DNA from: Nymphaea colorata
Lineage: Eukaryota; Streptophyta; Magnoliopsida; Nymphaeales; Nymphaeaceae
Length of the DNA: 64,000 nucleotides
Assembly (NCBI RefSeq): GCF_008831285.2
Contig: NC_045144.1
Span: 16,603,858-16,667,857, forward strand
Direction of reading: 5' to 3'
This document shows, piece after piece, positions 45,163-64,000 of the stretch (positions are counted from its first letter, which is position 1; each line of letters starts with the position of its first letter). A model generated the notes under the pieces. It did not search any database, was not told the origin of the DNA, and was given only the letters and a program-made list of their open reading frames with translations. Both the position numbers and the translations under genes were made by a program.

Positions 45163-48021
45163 TGTTTCTGCATGTGTCATTTTGAATACGATTCATATGC
45201 CACCATGTTGTGCATTGCAGGGAAATCATGTATGTTAAGTTTCTGTAATGCATACTTACTGATGAGTTGTCATATCAATGGGGCTTCTCACATACCATGA
45301 AACTTATTAAATGTATACATGGGCATCTGTGTTCATTTGGTTATGAAGTCTCAATAAAAAAAAGCACATGTACGTGGAACAGTTTGTACCGTTTGATATG
45401 AGTACTCCTACCATGTTTTGTATGTTCGTTCGAGGATGCCTTTGTGGGATGAGTTTGATTCGTCAGGTTCTTATAAGAATCATAAGCTAGTGTGGCTGAA
45501 TTGAAATTGTTAACCGTGGCCACGAGAACTTTGATGTCCTGAATGCTTTTGTCTTTGCAAGATTACAAAGTCATCGTCTTTTGGCCTTGTTGATAATCTG
45601 AAACATCTTTATTTCCCGTTTCAGATGCCAGTCTTTTCCCCATACACTCTCGATATTAGTATTTAACTGCTTATAGCTCCATCATATTCAATTTTCTTAT
45701 TATATGCCTTACTGAAAATATTTTTATCTAATTTAGAAGTTTTCATGTCACCTGCTTGGTGAGAAAGCTGTCTCTACGCAGCATAGACTCCTTATGTGCA
45801 TTTTGGGCATCTAGAAGGGAAGCACATAATTCTCCTTTAAATTTCTAAGTATTTTAATTATGCCAGTTATTTTGGAAAGTTTGATTTTAAATTTGTTCAT
45901 TTTGAAGTTTATTCTTGAAGTTGAAGGAAAAACTTGATCTTAGTTAATAACTTCTAACATGAAATTCAGTGAAGTGTACAGACTAGGCTTATGATATCAC
46001 ATGTTGTAGGTTTTCCCTTTTTTGCTTAGATAGCAGAGAAACACCCATGCAATGGGAGTCTCTATCTGATTAACAGGTGTCTATTGTTGCCTTCCAACAG
46101 TTTGAAATTTTGGTGAAGTCTTCTGAACTCCAAAACCTACACCAGGGCAAACATGGCAGGGTTCAGTTCCTCAAGATGCCATAATGAGGTTCAAGCCCAT
46201 AACCGGCTGACTCCTGGGCTAGGCTATCTCTAGTTGCGCGACCCCCTTGAGTTCCATACTTCAATGATGTTTGGAATTGTTAAGATGGTCTTATGGTGCT
46301 TTCTTTGTTCGTGCTTTAGCTCTTATTGGTCGGCATTTGACTTAGCATGTCACGTTTGCTAGTGCCATGTTCCACTAATCTCAGGTAATTGGACACTGAA
46401 TTGTTCACTAAAAAAAGGAAAAAAATTGGATACTGTCTTGGATCCAACTAGGCCTTTCTAGGTTTTTTCTTTAAATAATTGCTTTTTTTGCTTTGCAAGT
46501 GAAGATCAAATCTGGTTAAGAAACGAGCTTATCAACTAATCTGTAATGACTTTAGTTAGTGATATTACTTATGTTTAGCTTATTTATGGTAGGGAAGTTA
46601 TATGAGGAATACTGTTCAAATTGATGCTTAGCAATAATACTCTGACGAAGGTGAAAGAAAAAGAAAAAGACAACACTTTATCTGATGTCCATAGACTTGA
46701 TTGCATACTAGTAAAATGGGTGTGGCGGACATCTTTCCCCAATTTAAAAGGGTGGGGCCAATTGCAATTTCAAGTGCAAGGGTTTTTGTAGAGTTCGTGT
46801 GTGCTAATCAGCACCTTAAGGTGCAGTGAACCCTGTGATTCATGTGCAATTGTGCAAACTGGGTTATTTCACATCTGAATTTTATTTATAGGTTGATTAA
46901 AGGGTTTAGAAGCTCCCTTATGCCTTTCTTCTTGCAGTCCAATCTTCATCTGCTAGGAAACATCCGTATGCCTCCATACCTTTTTCAAGAGGTCGGTGCC
47001 TTGCTAAGTTCTGCTAGATACTGTCTTTGGCCTCTAGGTCCTGAAACAAGACAATTTTTCTAGTTCTTCCAGATTATTTTACGTAAGAAGCTGTATTCAT
47101 TTGCCTTCTGCAACAACCCACTATCTTTAAAAGAAAGCCCTCTCTGAGAAGGATTCTTTATCATCTTTGTTTTGTATTGCAGAACACTGGTTGCTGTGTG
47201 CATTCATTGAGCTGTCCGAACTGTACAGAAGAGGATGATGCAATATTTTGCATTATGATCTATTACAGGAGATCTAACTCAGGTCGGTTTCATGAGAAGC
47301 GAAGGCATCATCAGAAACTAAAACAGTTGTGTAGGTGATATGCCATCGGTCTTAACTTTCTAAGTTTTCCACCAATACGAGAATCATCAACATTGTTCTC
47401 CTGGCTTTTCTTGCACATCAAAAAGCTTCTGCTTCCACATGCTCCGATCTTTTTGGATTCATCTAGGGCTGCCCATAAATCAAAAAGTACTCATTAGATT
47501 ACAGGGAAGTGCAAGCTTCCGTAATTGCCTCAAATAACATAGGATCACAAGAGAATCAAGCTTGAATACAGAAGCCACTATGTCTTGTGCACCCATATGG
47601 GTTCTGTTTGAAATTGACCAATTCAGGACAAATTGGAAACGAGCAGATGAACTGAAAATCAGTTGGCTCCTTTTCATCTTTCCAGCTATAAGCATTCATT
47701 AGCCTCAGCCACAGTCATCGGTAAATATCTCAAGTACTTAGTACCAGAAATTATAGAACACAGAGCGGATGCGTGAACATGCTATTGCTTGCTTTCACTT
47801 ATGTAGATTTTCGAGCTGGAATAAATGCAAACCTCACTAAATTACGCTAAGAGACGTGCCCTGGATGTCGAACTGTTGCTGACAAATAAAACTTAAGCCT
47901 TGATCCCATGACTAAATGAACACATATTGGATGTTGAGGATTCGCAGCAGCGTCCTTTGAATGCAAATACTTGGTTCTATTACTGGGTCTGTTTTTTGGA
48001 AGCCTATGGAGGCATAGGTTG
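45163..48021. other. Convergent spacer between PLPBP-type and DUF7054-type genes
   Basis: 3' UTRs of both flanking genes plus AT-rich DNA. At 46141-46256 there is a stretch (GGTTCAAGCCCATAACCGGC) with a vague tRNA-like look in reverse orientation, possibly a degraded SINE. No supported gene; open frames at 46842-47063 and 47480-47695 show no similarity. Confidence 0.45.
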
Positions 48022-48401
48022 CTAGATAAAAAGCTGAGGTTTACCTCCGGATCCGCTGTGGGAGCAGTGGAGTTCAAATTGGGAAGCCTTACAACCAAGG
48101 GCAGGGAGCCTTCCTTCACGAGCATAGAGCTTAAGAGCAGCAGCCACTACATCGCCCACCTTGTCTTCTTCTTTCACCACCATTTTCAATGGGCCAGCAC
48201 TACCCATAACAAAAATCATCACCAGAAGCTTGTTTCCTTCATCTCCAACCTTGATTCAACAACACAAACAAGCAAAATTGTGAAACATTTTAGTGATTTA
48301 TTGTTAAATTTTAACCCAATTCTATGCACTCAAAGAGATATATACTGCAAGATTGCAGGTTTGGACGCACTCAACAGGTTTTGCTGATGTTCCCAAAAGG
48401 C

Positions 48402-48455
<54 letters not shown>

Positions 48456-49268
48456 TCAGTCCGAAGATGGTACATTGATATCTTTAAAAGATTTCTGAAA
48501 AATCTTGTATGATAACATTATAAGACTGTTGAAAAACTATTTTCTGTATGATGGTTCGTAAAATGGTTAGAAATGAGAATAAGGAGATTACAGCTGACGA
48601 CTTTATAATTTCGAACAGAAGCTTTGTTATGTTCCTGTGGAAGCTGATGAAGCATAACAGGAAACACCGTAAGTGGAAACGGCTCATGTTCTATACATAT
48701 AAAGTGAAGAAAAGAAAAAACTAGGAATTCAGCATTTTTATGCTAAAGAAGTCCAATTTCACAAGATAGAGAACCTCTCTTTCTTTGTACTCAGCATGAG
48801 AAGACCTCTCACGAAAAAAAAAAGAAAAAAAAAAAAAGGAAAAGTAGAAGGCATGCTTATTGAATTTAAACTCCGAGTTTCCTGTGAAAAATGAATCACA
48901 AATTTTCACATGGGGTGCTAAGCAATCTCCATTGAAAGAGGTTCTTCTTCAGGAAAGACCTCCCATAAGGGTGATTGTCTAACAAAGACCCACTAAACTA
49001 AAGAAGAAAGAATGATTGTTGATACCTTGTTTTTCTTTGTGAGGGAAGACAAGGTTGATTTCAAGCGTTCATGACTGCTGGCCGGAGAGTGAACCGAAGA
49101 TTTCGGAGTATGAGGAGGCGAAGCCTGGCTCTTCGATGCAAAGACAGGGGCTATGGTGGCAGCAGCGGCGGCACTGTTGGTGGTCGTCATCTTCTCTTTC
49201 ATAGTTTGAAGAGATGGAGGAATTGGTATATTGCTAATGGCGGTGCTGATTCCATGGCATAAACCCAT
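48022..49268 (-). CDS. Small plant protein with a DUF7054-type domain, 3' end uncertain
   Basis: Two exons on the minus strand: 49268-49026 and 48249-48022 (TAG at 48022-48024), 156 aa as read. The N-terminal half is Ser/Ala/Pro-rich and basic, with the family-like SSHERLKSTLSSL-TKKNK just before the intron. Exon 2 carries the compact domain: NKLLVMIFVMGSAGPLKMVV, then VGDVVAAALKLYAREGRLP and SQFELHCS. The family normally continues after FELH with a strand-rich stretch ending near GSR-FYL. Here the frame instead gives GSGGKPQLFI and stops, while GSRLKFYLS is readable in another minus frame at 47880-47909. A missed splice, a frameshift or a real C-terminal change are all possible. Function is unknown; a ubiquitin-like fold is suspected for such proteins. 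Another start is possible at 49258-49260, but in a different frame. Confidence 0.65.
48401..48456 (+). repeat. (CA)n-(GA)n compound microsatellite
   Basis: A CA run passes directly into a GA run within the intron of the DUF7054-type gene. Confidence 0.9.
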
Positions 49269-51057
49269 AAATATAAAGGGACATGGTTGACTTGAAAATC
49301 AAAGAATGTTACCTGGGAAGGCCTACCTATGATATAATGGCCTACCTATGATATAATGGCACACATACTGACACTTCCACTTATGTCAGGTATGATATAA
49401 CGCCATTCCCAGTTGACTGCCATCATGTTTTAAACTACAATAGGGGCGGGAAAATCTTAGCAAAGGAACATCTTGAAAAGATTTTGCAGCAGTTTTTTAC
49501 TGTAAGCATCTGCATCAGATGCATCCAGAGAAAATCTTAGTTTATATTTCCTTATAGAGTCTTAAATATGATATAATAAATGTTTATGTGCACGATCAAC
49601 CTCAATATCCAAGTTATTGTACCCAAAAAACCGACCAAATTTAGTTGACTTAGGAAGGTTTCAGTTCATTAAATAATAAGATTTCTAGATGTATATACTG
49701 GACATTGTTTAGATATACTATTGGTTGAGGAATAATTTATTCGCAAGTGCGAATCAGCCTTCAAAGTCCAAATGTACACCGTAATATACATTTATAAAAA
49801 AGACGTGGTAGATGGGCTCCTTTTGTGCCAACCTAGAAGAGGACTTTTTTCTTTTGAAAATGCAAATGTTCAAATTCATTTCTATTTTTTGAGGCTCCTA
49901 TATGCTTTGCCAGTTATTGCCTTAATTCATTGTATATTATGATGGAGGCATGCAGCGAGATTAGTATATGCTGTGGTGGTCACTTTTCTAATTTTAATAA
50001 GTTGAATGTGATATTTCCATTTTAATACTAACAGTTTAACCTCAATAATTGTGAGAGACTAAGTAATACTTTATTTGGGAAGACCAAGTGATGATCATTG
50101 GGTCCAGGAGATTCTTAAGGCCGGTTCATTTGGCTGAATCATCTTTCTTTTTATTTTATTGATGCGTTCAAGGCTTTGACATGGTCTTGGCAGTTAGCTA
50201 GAGGCGAGACCAACCTTAACACCCACACCCTCTACCCCACTCTTTCCGTTGCGTTATAGATGGTTTACGGTATACCCTTCAACTCGAGGTGCTGCTTGGC
50301 CTTGAGTTTCTTAAGACCAGACTATATAGTCTGATATCAAATCCAAAATCCAATATATTGTTATTGTATACATCAGTGTAAGACCAGATCAGTTTATGAT
50401 TTCGACCAATATTTAGGGTAAACTTTAATTGGATTAGGATGAGAAAAGGTTTCGCATTTACATTTAAAGAACCTGCTTTTGTCTTCATTCCATTGGATTC
50501 AGTATTAGCACATCCATCTCAGATATGGATCCCACCCTACACTGAACCAAAATGAGGATTTGGATTCTGATTCATTTTTCACTATTTGTGATTTGGATCC
50601 TGAACCGACATGATACAGATTGAATGCTACCAATCGTAGTCAAAGTGCTACCAAAATACCTACACTATATAAATCTAACTTTCTGTTGCCACTTCGGGTC
50701 ACACAAAGGTCCAATTGATGGCGGATTTGAACGTTGGTGGATTCCATAGTCATTGTACCGTATCAGGATCGAAGCTCATCCAAATGACCAGTAAAGATGG
50801 CACAATGAATCTACCTGAATGGACTGGATCGGGTCTACTTGATCCAAATTCAAAGCCAACCTTCATGTAGCAGGCAAAAATAGGTTAGACTGGAATCATC
50901 TAAGTGCATAGCAAAATGGATTTGGATCAGATATGATGCACTCTTCGCAAAATGGATTTGGATCAGATATGATGCACCCAAAAGAAGCCATACCCTCATA
51001 CTCAATTCAGTCTCTTTGCACATATGGCCTCTTTGGGATAAGCAAATGAGCTTCCGT

Positions 51058-51495
51058 TGTAACAATCCGACCCACTTATGTGCTCAGACCTCTAGTTTGG
51101 TGGATCATAACATGCCCTCTAGCAGTTTTGGCTTCAGCCTCAAAAAGGTTAAGAACCAAGACAACTATATATTTAATAACATCTTTATAAGTCCTTGAAG
51201 ATCCCTCACAATCTTCAATATGAGACTAAATTTTTGGGGTGTTACAATCCACCCCTTAAGATACACACAATCAAGCGTGTGAGACCCTAGGTCTAAGTGT
51301 TGAACAGACTTTGATACTACCGTAACAACTTGACCCACTTTTGAGCTTGGATCCCTAGTCTGGCAGATCCCAATCCGCTCTTTAGCAGTTTCAGCTTCAG
51401 CCCCAATAAAAGCTAGAAACCAGAACAACCATATATTTAATAACTCTCGATCCCTTACAATCTTCAATACGGAATTAAATTTTTTGGGTGTTACA
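51058..51495. mobile_element. LTR-like (TRIM-type?) repeat pair, old
   Basis: Two diverged direct copies (about 51058-51244 and 51321-51495) start GTAACAA-(T/C) with GACCCACTT and end near GGGTGTTACA, ends reminiscent of plant LTRs (TGTAACA...TGTTACA). The short piece between them carries no coding similarity. The copies differ at many positions, so the event is ancient. Could be a relict terminal-repeat element or a nested solo-LTR pair; family not assigned. It is a non-coding fossil. Confidence 0.4.
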
Positions 51496-53439
51496 TCCAT
51501 TTAGTTGTTAAATCTCTTTTAAGCATGTGGAAGTTCCAACATGTAATTGTGAACGAAATTGAAGAATGCATAGATAACTATGACCAATGGATCAAGTACG
51601 GTGCATTGGTACTCATAATAAATTGATAATAGTGCCTCACTGCCGTTTATCAACAAGATGAACGCAGCGTAGTGATCGTTGACAGCGTAAAAATGATCTT
51701 AGTTAGCGGTGACATGAGTATCGTTGATATTGTAGTGAATTGGCCTCTCATGGTTGATGACTTGGTGCTTTCTGCAGCGTCATCTTAGTGATGTTCTCTT
51801 GTGGAAACACCTCCTTAGAGTGATGACCAGGGCAGGTCATACACACCAATTTGGGAAAATGTTGATGCAGTCTCCACTTTTTGACATACACAACTGCTAA
51901 GAATTCAGGTTTGGATCTTGATTACACATGGCGCTCTCGAATCGGTGGGCCATTGAATAGACTGGGTACTGATTGGGTTCGAACACAGCGGATTTTGGCT
52001 GATTCCTGACACAGTGGTTTCTTGGTCTATACTAGATCTCATGTATTTAGTTGATTCAGACACAAAAATTTGCATCCTCCTAATAGGCCCTTTTTTTTTT
52101 TTTTAATAGTGTTGTACATCCCTCTTTTGCAGTTTAGAGGAGTAATGTCAATGAAAATCGAACTGATGACCGAACTTTCATCGGTCTATCAGTCCGACCA
52201 GCTATGCTCGGCCCACCAATTCTTTGTTTGTTTTAGACTAGCAGCATAGATAGCGAACCTGGTTATATGAGCCATATTGGTGCATGATTTTTCGTGCGTG
52301 TTATTGACTAAAAAGAAAACTTTTTGTAAAGATAAAATTAAAAATAAAAAAAAGTAAAAAAGATTATGGAAGACATTTTTTTTATTAAATTACCAAAATA
52401 TCCTTCCTTCCTTTCCTATGCACATGGTGCCCCTGACGCACGTAACTTTCTCTCCATGGACGGTGCCAATCTTCTCTGCTAGGCCCACGGACTAGCAGGA
52501 TACGTAGTGCCAATCTTCATCTCTTTAATGACCAGTAATAAGGGGGCTTCTATAAACCGTACTAGTGGACCAAATGTCTTTGAATAACATAGCGGAAAAA
52601 GTCTCCCGCGGTTTGGTCAGTCAGGCCGCGTAGTACATTCAAGTTGAAGAAAGTCAAGAGTTAGAATTGCCAACATAGATTGGTAGGGATCTGATCACCT
52701 GGCTGCAGATCCAGGACTACCTTCCCCGAGATGAACAAATGGTCGTTAACCAGGTTCTACTAACTTGTCGACAACTCAAAATTTCAAGCTTTTCAAAGTC
52801 GGAGCATGCTGACTCCACCAAAAAATATCAAGTTAGGTCATCACAGAGGTCATCCGCTGCAACCCGCCGAAGAGAAGAGGTCTCCTTCCACTATTCAAAA
52901 AGATTGAATGATACACAAACACTAAAAAACGTGGCCAAGAAGGTCTACCTTTATATATATATATATATATGCAGAGATATGGGCCGTCCAATAACAAAGA
53001 TCGGACGGTCCTAGCTTGGTGTCCCCCTGATGTACAATTATACTTATCTTATGCTAGATTAACTGTTGGGTTTTTTTTAGGATGTCTTAACCATTGCATA
53101 GTCGTGTATTTGATTTGAAGAGGAAGAAGTGAAGAGCCTTTTTAATGCATTACAAAACAGAACGAGGAAAACCCAAAAAATTATGAAAAATGCCTTGAAA
53201 CTTTTGTATTGATGAGCTCCCTGGATATAGAAAATTTTAATAAAGTCCATTGATTTAAAATTAACAAAATCCGAATTTGATCTGAAACAAAACAAATCCG
53301 ATCAAACTTCTTCATTGGATGTCAACCGTCTTTTTTAAAATGGTTTGATTGGATATCGGATCCAAATTCGACATCCCAAGTGGTGTTGCACATTCGGTGC
53401 AATCAAGTTGGGTCACCAAGCCAACAACTTGACCTTCAA

Positions 53440-53634
53440 GGGCTGTTTGATGGTTTGGAATTTTGATTCAAGAATGAAAATTTTCTTCTTAAACTGGAAT
53501 AAAATCAAAATTCTTAGTTTCAGTTTCTTAATTCTGAAAACAAAAATAACTTATTTGTTTAATAAATTTATTTTTTTAAAAAATTGAGCATTTTGATTTT
53601 AAAATTCCATCACTCTGAGTACATCAAACGCGCT
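53440..53634. mobile_element. MITE-like element
   Basis: About 195 bp with ends GGGCTGTTTGATGG and the inverse of AAGCGCGTTTGATG, plus a shared GGAATTTT-ATTTTGAT block near each end in inverted orientation. TTCAA is present on both outer sides. The interior is AT-rich and non-coding. It is probably Tourist or hAT-like; confidence is limited by the imperfect ends. Confidence 0.45.
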
Positions 53635-54317
53635 TTCAAAGACATGTTTTTAGTGACGTTTGAATTCGAGTTGGTCAATTTTCGATGGACTATCCTCTTT
53701 TAGTACAAAAACACGGATGCATGTAGAAGGTGTACGTAGACGACATAGCACCGACAGGAAGGGTAGAGCCATTATGAGAGTTGAAATACGGCGCCTTTTC
53801 CACACTGAAATCGTCATTCTGGTGAATGGACGAGTTGTAAGCAGAACCAACTGTTCACTATCGTCACTAAAGCAGGTAGAGACAGCACAATTAGCATGCT
53901 TTTTTGTTTTCTTATGGGGTAACTCATGCTTGGAGAAATGAATGCACAAAACTCTCTCTCTCTCTCTCTCTTCTTATATAATGTGTATATATATATATAT
54001 ATATATAAAAGAAATGAGTTCAACCAGTACTCATTTTCTGATCACTTATTGATCTTTCTTTCTGTTCTTTTCTTTGTTTCTGCTTCTTTTTACAACTATC
54101 CTTGTGAATCTTAAGACAAAGAAAGAGATTTGAAAATCCAGCATCATTTTTGAACCCGAATATATGCACATGTATGTGTGTATTATATTTAAGGATTCAA
54201 ATATGCTGGATGTTGCAAGATGACTAACAAATAAAATCTATTGTTAAAGGCATCATAAGCTATTGCTCAAAGCACTATGAATCGTTGTTGCACCACAAAT
54301 AGCCTACATAATCTGAC

Positions 54318-54350
<33 letters not shown>

Positions 54351-55616
54351 AGATTCTTTAGCCTCTCACAGCACACCGCCAAATGCAATACATTGGGTGG
54401 TGTTTTTAAGCATCGGGTAGCTGTAATTGGACTGAGATCAAAACCGCCGGAGGATGTCAACTCCTCAGCATACAATCAATGATGACCTCACACACACACA
54501 CACATGAAAAGCATTCTTGTTAGACAAGGGGAAGGATATCGATTTTACTCTCATAGTAGAATATTAAAGTTAGCATAGAAAACAAATCTAAAGAACCTTA
54601 TGGGCTCCACCTTAAAAACAGGCATTATAAAAAGTAACCTGTCAACAGGTTTTTTGCTTACAAAGTTTCTACCAACACGATGCCGGAGAAGAATACCAAC
54701 AGCATCAAGGTTGTCTCTGTTATTATATATATACACACACACACAACACAAACACAATGTTGGAGACCTATATATATATATATATATCTATATATATATA
54801 TATATACACACACTACATAGGTCTCCAAGATTGTGTTTGTGTCGTTTTCTACAAATGTAGTGTGTACATGAACACAAATTGTTAGTATTTAATTAAAATA
54901 CAGCAAACGTATAAATCAGACTGTACAGGGATTTTAAAATTAATAATCTTAGGAAAGCTTAAAATGCCATGAGCCATGTCTTGGATGCACAGTCAAAAGA
55001 GTCTACGAGTTTGTGTGTACATGATTGCACATTTTCTGAATATGTAAGTCGAAAGGAAAAACTCAAAATGTGTGGATTAGAATTCGCAGGGGCTTTAAAT
55101 TTAATAACGTTAGTTGTTCCACAATCAAAGGAGCATGGTTGTGTGTGTGTTGTGTGTGCATGCACGCGTGTACCTCATATATAAGGAATGGATTTTATCG
55201 CATGGTTTTGTATGTGCGTGTGTGTGTGTATCATATGTATGAGGAATGGGTTTTTATCGGTTCCATTGTGAGATTGATTTGTTTCACTCTTTCCTTTTTT
55301 CTCAGTCACACTTGCTTTCTCTCTCACAATGTGTCATAAAAAAAATGCCATCTGGGGCGAAATTTTAGAGGCGGGGTCCTATGTTAGACTAACAAGGGAA
55401 CCTGTGTTCCACCCTTTCATCATAAGGGTATTTTGGTCTTTTTATGTATTTTTTATTTTCAGTTTGTGCTCTTAGGGGAAGGGGTCATCTGGTTGTCAAG
55501 GGTATTTTTGTCATTTTGAGCTGCGTTGACCGAACCTTCTTTGAAAATTTTATAGGTATTAACCTCCCTCAATGACTCGATGCATCAAAGGAACAAAAAT
55601 TCAAAGCCGTCCCTAA

Positions 55617-56032
55617 GAGGATGTTTGGTGAAGCCAGAATTGTGGAATTCTAACGTTAAAATTCTCATTTTCGATGAAATGGGAATTCTGTTACTAAGCA
55701 AAAATTTTGATTGTGGAATTATGGGCTTACCTTGAATCAAAATTTTGGATTTATGATTCTACCTTAAATGGAATTATGATTTTAGAATTTAAATTTCTTT
55801 TCCTTCTCTCTTTGGGAGACATGTCATGGGTCATAATAGTTTTAATTCATCAATTTTAGAATTTTAATTTATGTTCTATCAAACATGTCATTTTCAATTC
55901 TGGAATCAAAATTTCAGACCATGAAACACAAAAGAAAACTAAAACTAGACTTTTCTTCCAATTCCAGTTAAGGTGAAATTTATTCTAGAATTTTAATTTT
56001 ATAATCAAAATTCAACGCCATCAGATGGCCCC
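55617..56032. mobile_element. Tourist-like MITE with TAA target duplication
   Basis: 416 bp flanked by TAA on both sides (55614-55616 and 56033-56035). Ends GAGGATGTTTGGTGAAG and the inverse of GGGGCCATCTGATGGCG form a weak inverted repeat (about half identical). The interior has many AATTCTAGAATTTTAA-like blocks in both orientations, typical of a foldback MITE. Non-coding. Confidence 0.55.
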
Positions 56033-58102
56033 TAATAGTTTTTGCTATGAAAATCACCTCCTTGTTTCTCCTTTTCACGTCACAAAGCCCGTTGGACAGG
56101 GTAATCTTGGAGGTTCACAACCTGCAAGCTATAAAGAAAAAGATTTACTGACGACCAGTTATTCTGATGGGAAACATTTGTTTATCAATGCTTTTTCATT
56201 TGCAAGACTCTGTAGTGTAGAATGCATGACCATGCGGCTAGTTTTAATGTGCTTTCAGTTCATACACAAGGAAGCTGCACTTAAAGCACAAGACTTAATT
56301 GCAATATTCATACCATAAACCCAGCAGGCAACAGCCAAAGCCCAACTTTTCTCGCCAAACCCAGTGGGTGCTAGTTTTAGTGTATTTAATTTTTTAAAAG
56401 TACAAATAACCATAAAAAAAATGTGTGGCATAGTAGGTGTTTCTGTGGCTGTCAAAGGTGATTCTAGCTTCCTGAGAGTGCTTCTGATAACAGGAACACT
56501 GTGTTATTTGGAATGCAGTGAAAATTGCATTCTAAAAAATGCAGTATGTTACCAAACACCCTTCCGATATCAGTTCTTGTGGGAGTAAAAGCTATTGATG
56601 CATTGATTTTTAGTCAATATTGTACAAAATGGTGTCTTCTTATGGGATTAAAAGCTAGTGGTGCATTGGTTTTTAGACAATATTGTAGAAAATGGTGTTA
56701 GCATTGTTTCGCTTTGGTTGACACGGTGTATCGGCGGATACTTCTCATTACATATTGGCCTGTATCATCCTATCCTTTTGATTCTATGCATTTAAACAAT
56801 TCATTTTTTTTTTGAAATTGATTAAAGTGAAATTAAAAAAAAAAATCTGTCGAACTTATTGGCCAATGCACTTCTACCCATGATATTGATAACATGGGTT
56901 TTACCTCACTACTCTAAAAAGTAGGTTACCATCCTTCCTTTTTTGGGGACTTGTTGAGACAAACGCATTTTTCCAAGAGGACAATACAAATTCAAACACA
57001 TTTTCTTAGAAAAGTTCTCTTGGGGAGGCAGAAGTTCTTCCTCTTTTCCCCTTGCTCCTGACATATAGAGCTGCTATGGGACTTGGGTGGGGAGTAGGAT
57101 ACCCATTAACTAGAGTGTTGTGTATCGACTGTTTGCAACCCAGATGAGTAGCAGCCACATGAATCAAACCAACGACCAGATTTTTACCGACCTGCCAACC
57201 CGATCAGCTACGCCACCCTTTGGAACATTCGTGCCTTAAAGGACTTGGAAGTGATGTAGAAGACTAGAAGAAACATGATTAGACAAGTTGGCCTTTATGG
57301 TAGTAGAGATATAATTAGGTTGGAATTAGTATGGATGCAAGCATTATTGAGTCAAATCTAACTTCTATCTGAATCCTAGCCAACTTTGATGCAATTGTTA
57401 AGTAGAGAAACAGCTAATCTATCCAAAACGCTAATATGATCATAGCAGTGTTTCTCACACCATATAAAAATCATTCTAAACAATCTATAAGAAGAGATAC
57501 TTTTTCTTTTCCTCTATCAGGTAGCGTTGGAGACCAAAAATCTTAAGCAACACTAAAAATTTGGAGCTCAGTTTAGACATTCTCTCCTTTTAACATTTAT
57601 AGTAAAAACCTCTCTCTAGAGTTTCTTGCACATTTAAATAAACATTAATCATTACGTTATCCTGCATAAACCTTCAAAAGCAGCTGATTGAATTATTTCA
57701 GTTCCAAGGTTTCTTTCCAAGCCAAACATATAGCAGGAGATCTAACTTTCTAGACAAGTTTTCCAGTTAAGTAGATTGAGAGAAGTTCTGAAATCTGATT
57801 TATTTGGGCCTTCTGTCCACTGCCCTGGAACCAGATATTCAAGTAGAAAAGCAAAAGCAAGGAAAGATATTTCATTTATAGACAAGTTCTCATCACAAGG
57901 CCCGACTGAGGATGGTCTCTAGGCAGGGATTCTGCTTCAACAGGAATACCATGCCACTGTTCTCAACTTAGAAAAGTATCTTCGCACACGACCATGTCAA
58001 GCTTATTTATAACACTTCACCATGCTAGGGTGGAAGCTTCAGCTTGCATTGTGTATAAACTATAAACAACAAGCAAATGCACTTGGAATGAGTTAAGCAA
58101 GA

Positions 58103-64000
<5,898 letters not shown>

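Larger units (their letters stand above)
49269..58102. other. 8.8 kb gene-free region
   Basis: Promoter of the DUF7054-type gene at its left end and the citrate synthase 3' UTR at its right end. Between them: a 19-20 bp tandem duplication at 49321-49360, a ~35 bp duplication at 50909-50978, a diverged LTR-like repeat pair at 51058-51495, a tRNA-like repeat in two copies (52105-52228 and 57110-57222), MITEs at 53440-53634 and 55617-56032, and TA/CA arrays at 52952-52970, 53988-54007, 54319-54348 and 54761-54812. I find no supported gene; open frames such as 52739-53014 have no recognisable similarity. Confidence 0.55.

Noticed and set aside
46141-46256. Possible tRNA gene in reverse orientation
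   Set aside because: No cloverleaf with paired acceptor stem can be drawn by eye; at most a degraded SINE-like piece.
52739-53014. 91-codon plus-strand frame
   Set aside because: Ends in a TA microsatellite; no similarity, no splice or promoter support.

Overview
The window is nuclear DNA of a flowering plant. Spliced GT-AG genes encode plant-specific proteins (GDP-L-galactose phosphorylase of the plant ascorbate pathway, a peroxisomal-type citrate synthase). The non-coding DNA is AT-rich and full of (TA)n, (CT)n and (GT)n arrays and small transposons, and one intron holds a piece of plant mitochondrial cox2. I cannot place the species from sequence alone.

Layout. 1-1437: AT-rich upstream DNA. 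1438-5420 (+): GDP-L-galactose phosphorylase (GGP/VTC2-type), seven coding exons, with a long leader carrying an apparent ACG-initiated conserved uORF. 5421-7115: convergent spacer. 7116-10534 (-): RACK1, two coding exons separated by a 2.5 kb intron with a 420 bp tandem duplication; TATA and telo-box motifs lie just upstream. 12558-31000 (-): CNOT9/Rcd1, nine coding exons in 18.4 kb, with introns full of microsatellites, MITEs and a mitochondrial insertion framed by a 244 bp host duplication. 31001-35365: gene-free. 35366-39163: a GC-rich hAT-like MITE abutting a PIF/Harbinger transposon (three-exon transposase with all DDE residues, Myb/SANT-like protein, and an extra ORF with an RNase H1/viroplasmin-type hybrid-binding domain). 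40264-45162 (+): PLP homeostasis protein (YggS/PLPBP family), eight exons. 48022-49268 (-): small plant protein of the DUF7054 type, with an uncertain 3' end. 49269-58102: gene-free, with MITEs and a weak LTR-like repeat pair. 58103 to beyond 64000 (-): 3' nine exons of a peroxisomal-type citrate synthase; the N-terminus lies outside.

The genes are unrelated housekeeping functions (ascorbate synthesis, ribosome-associated signalling, mRNA deadenylation, vitamin B6 handling, peroxisomal carbon metabolism), each with its own promoter; nothing suggests a gene cluster. Exon borders were set by matching remembered family sequences to GT-AG sites and checking that phases sum correctly; they were not checked against transcripts.

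The most interesting points are the ACG uORF, the mitochondrial insert between long duplicated flanks, the large number of short direct duplications in the non-coding DNA (a footprint of break repair), and the Harbinger element with an extra nucleic-acid-binding ORF.
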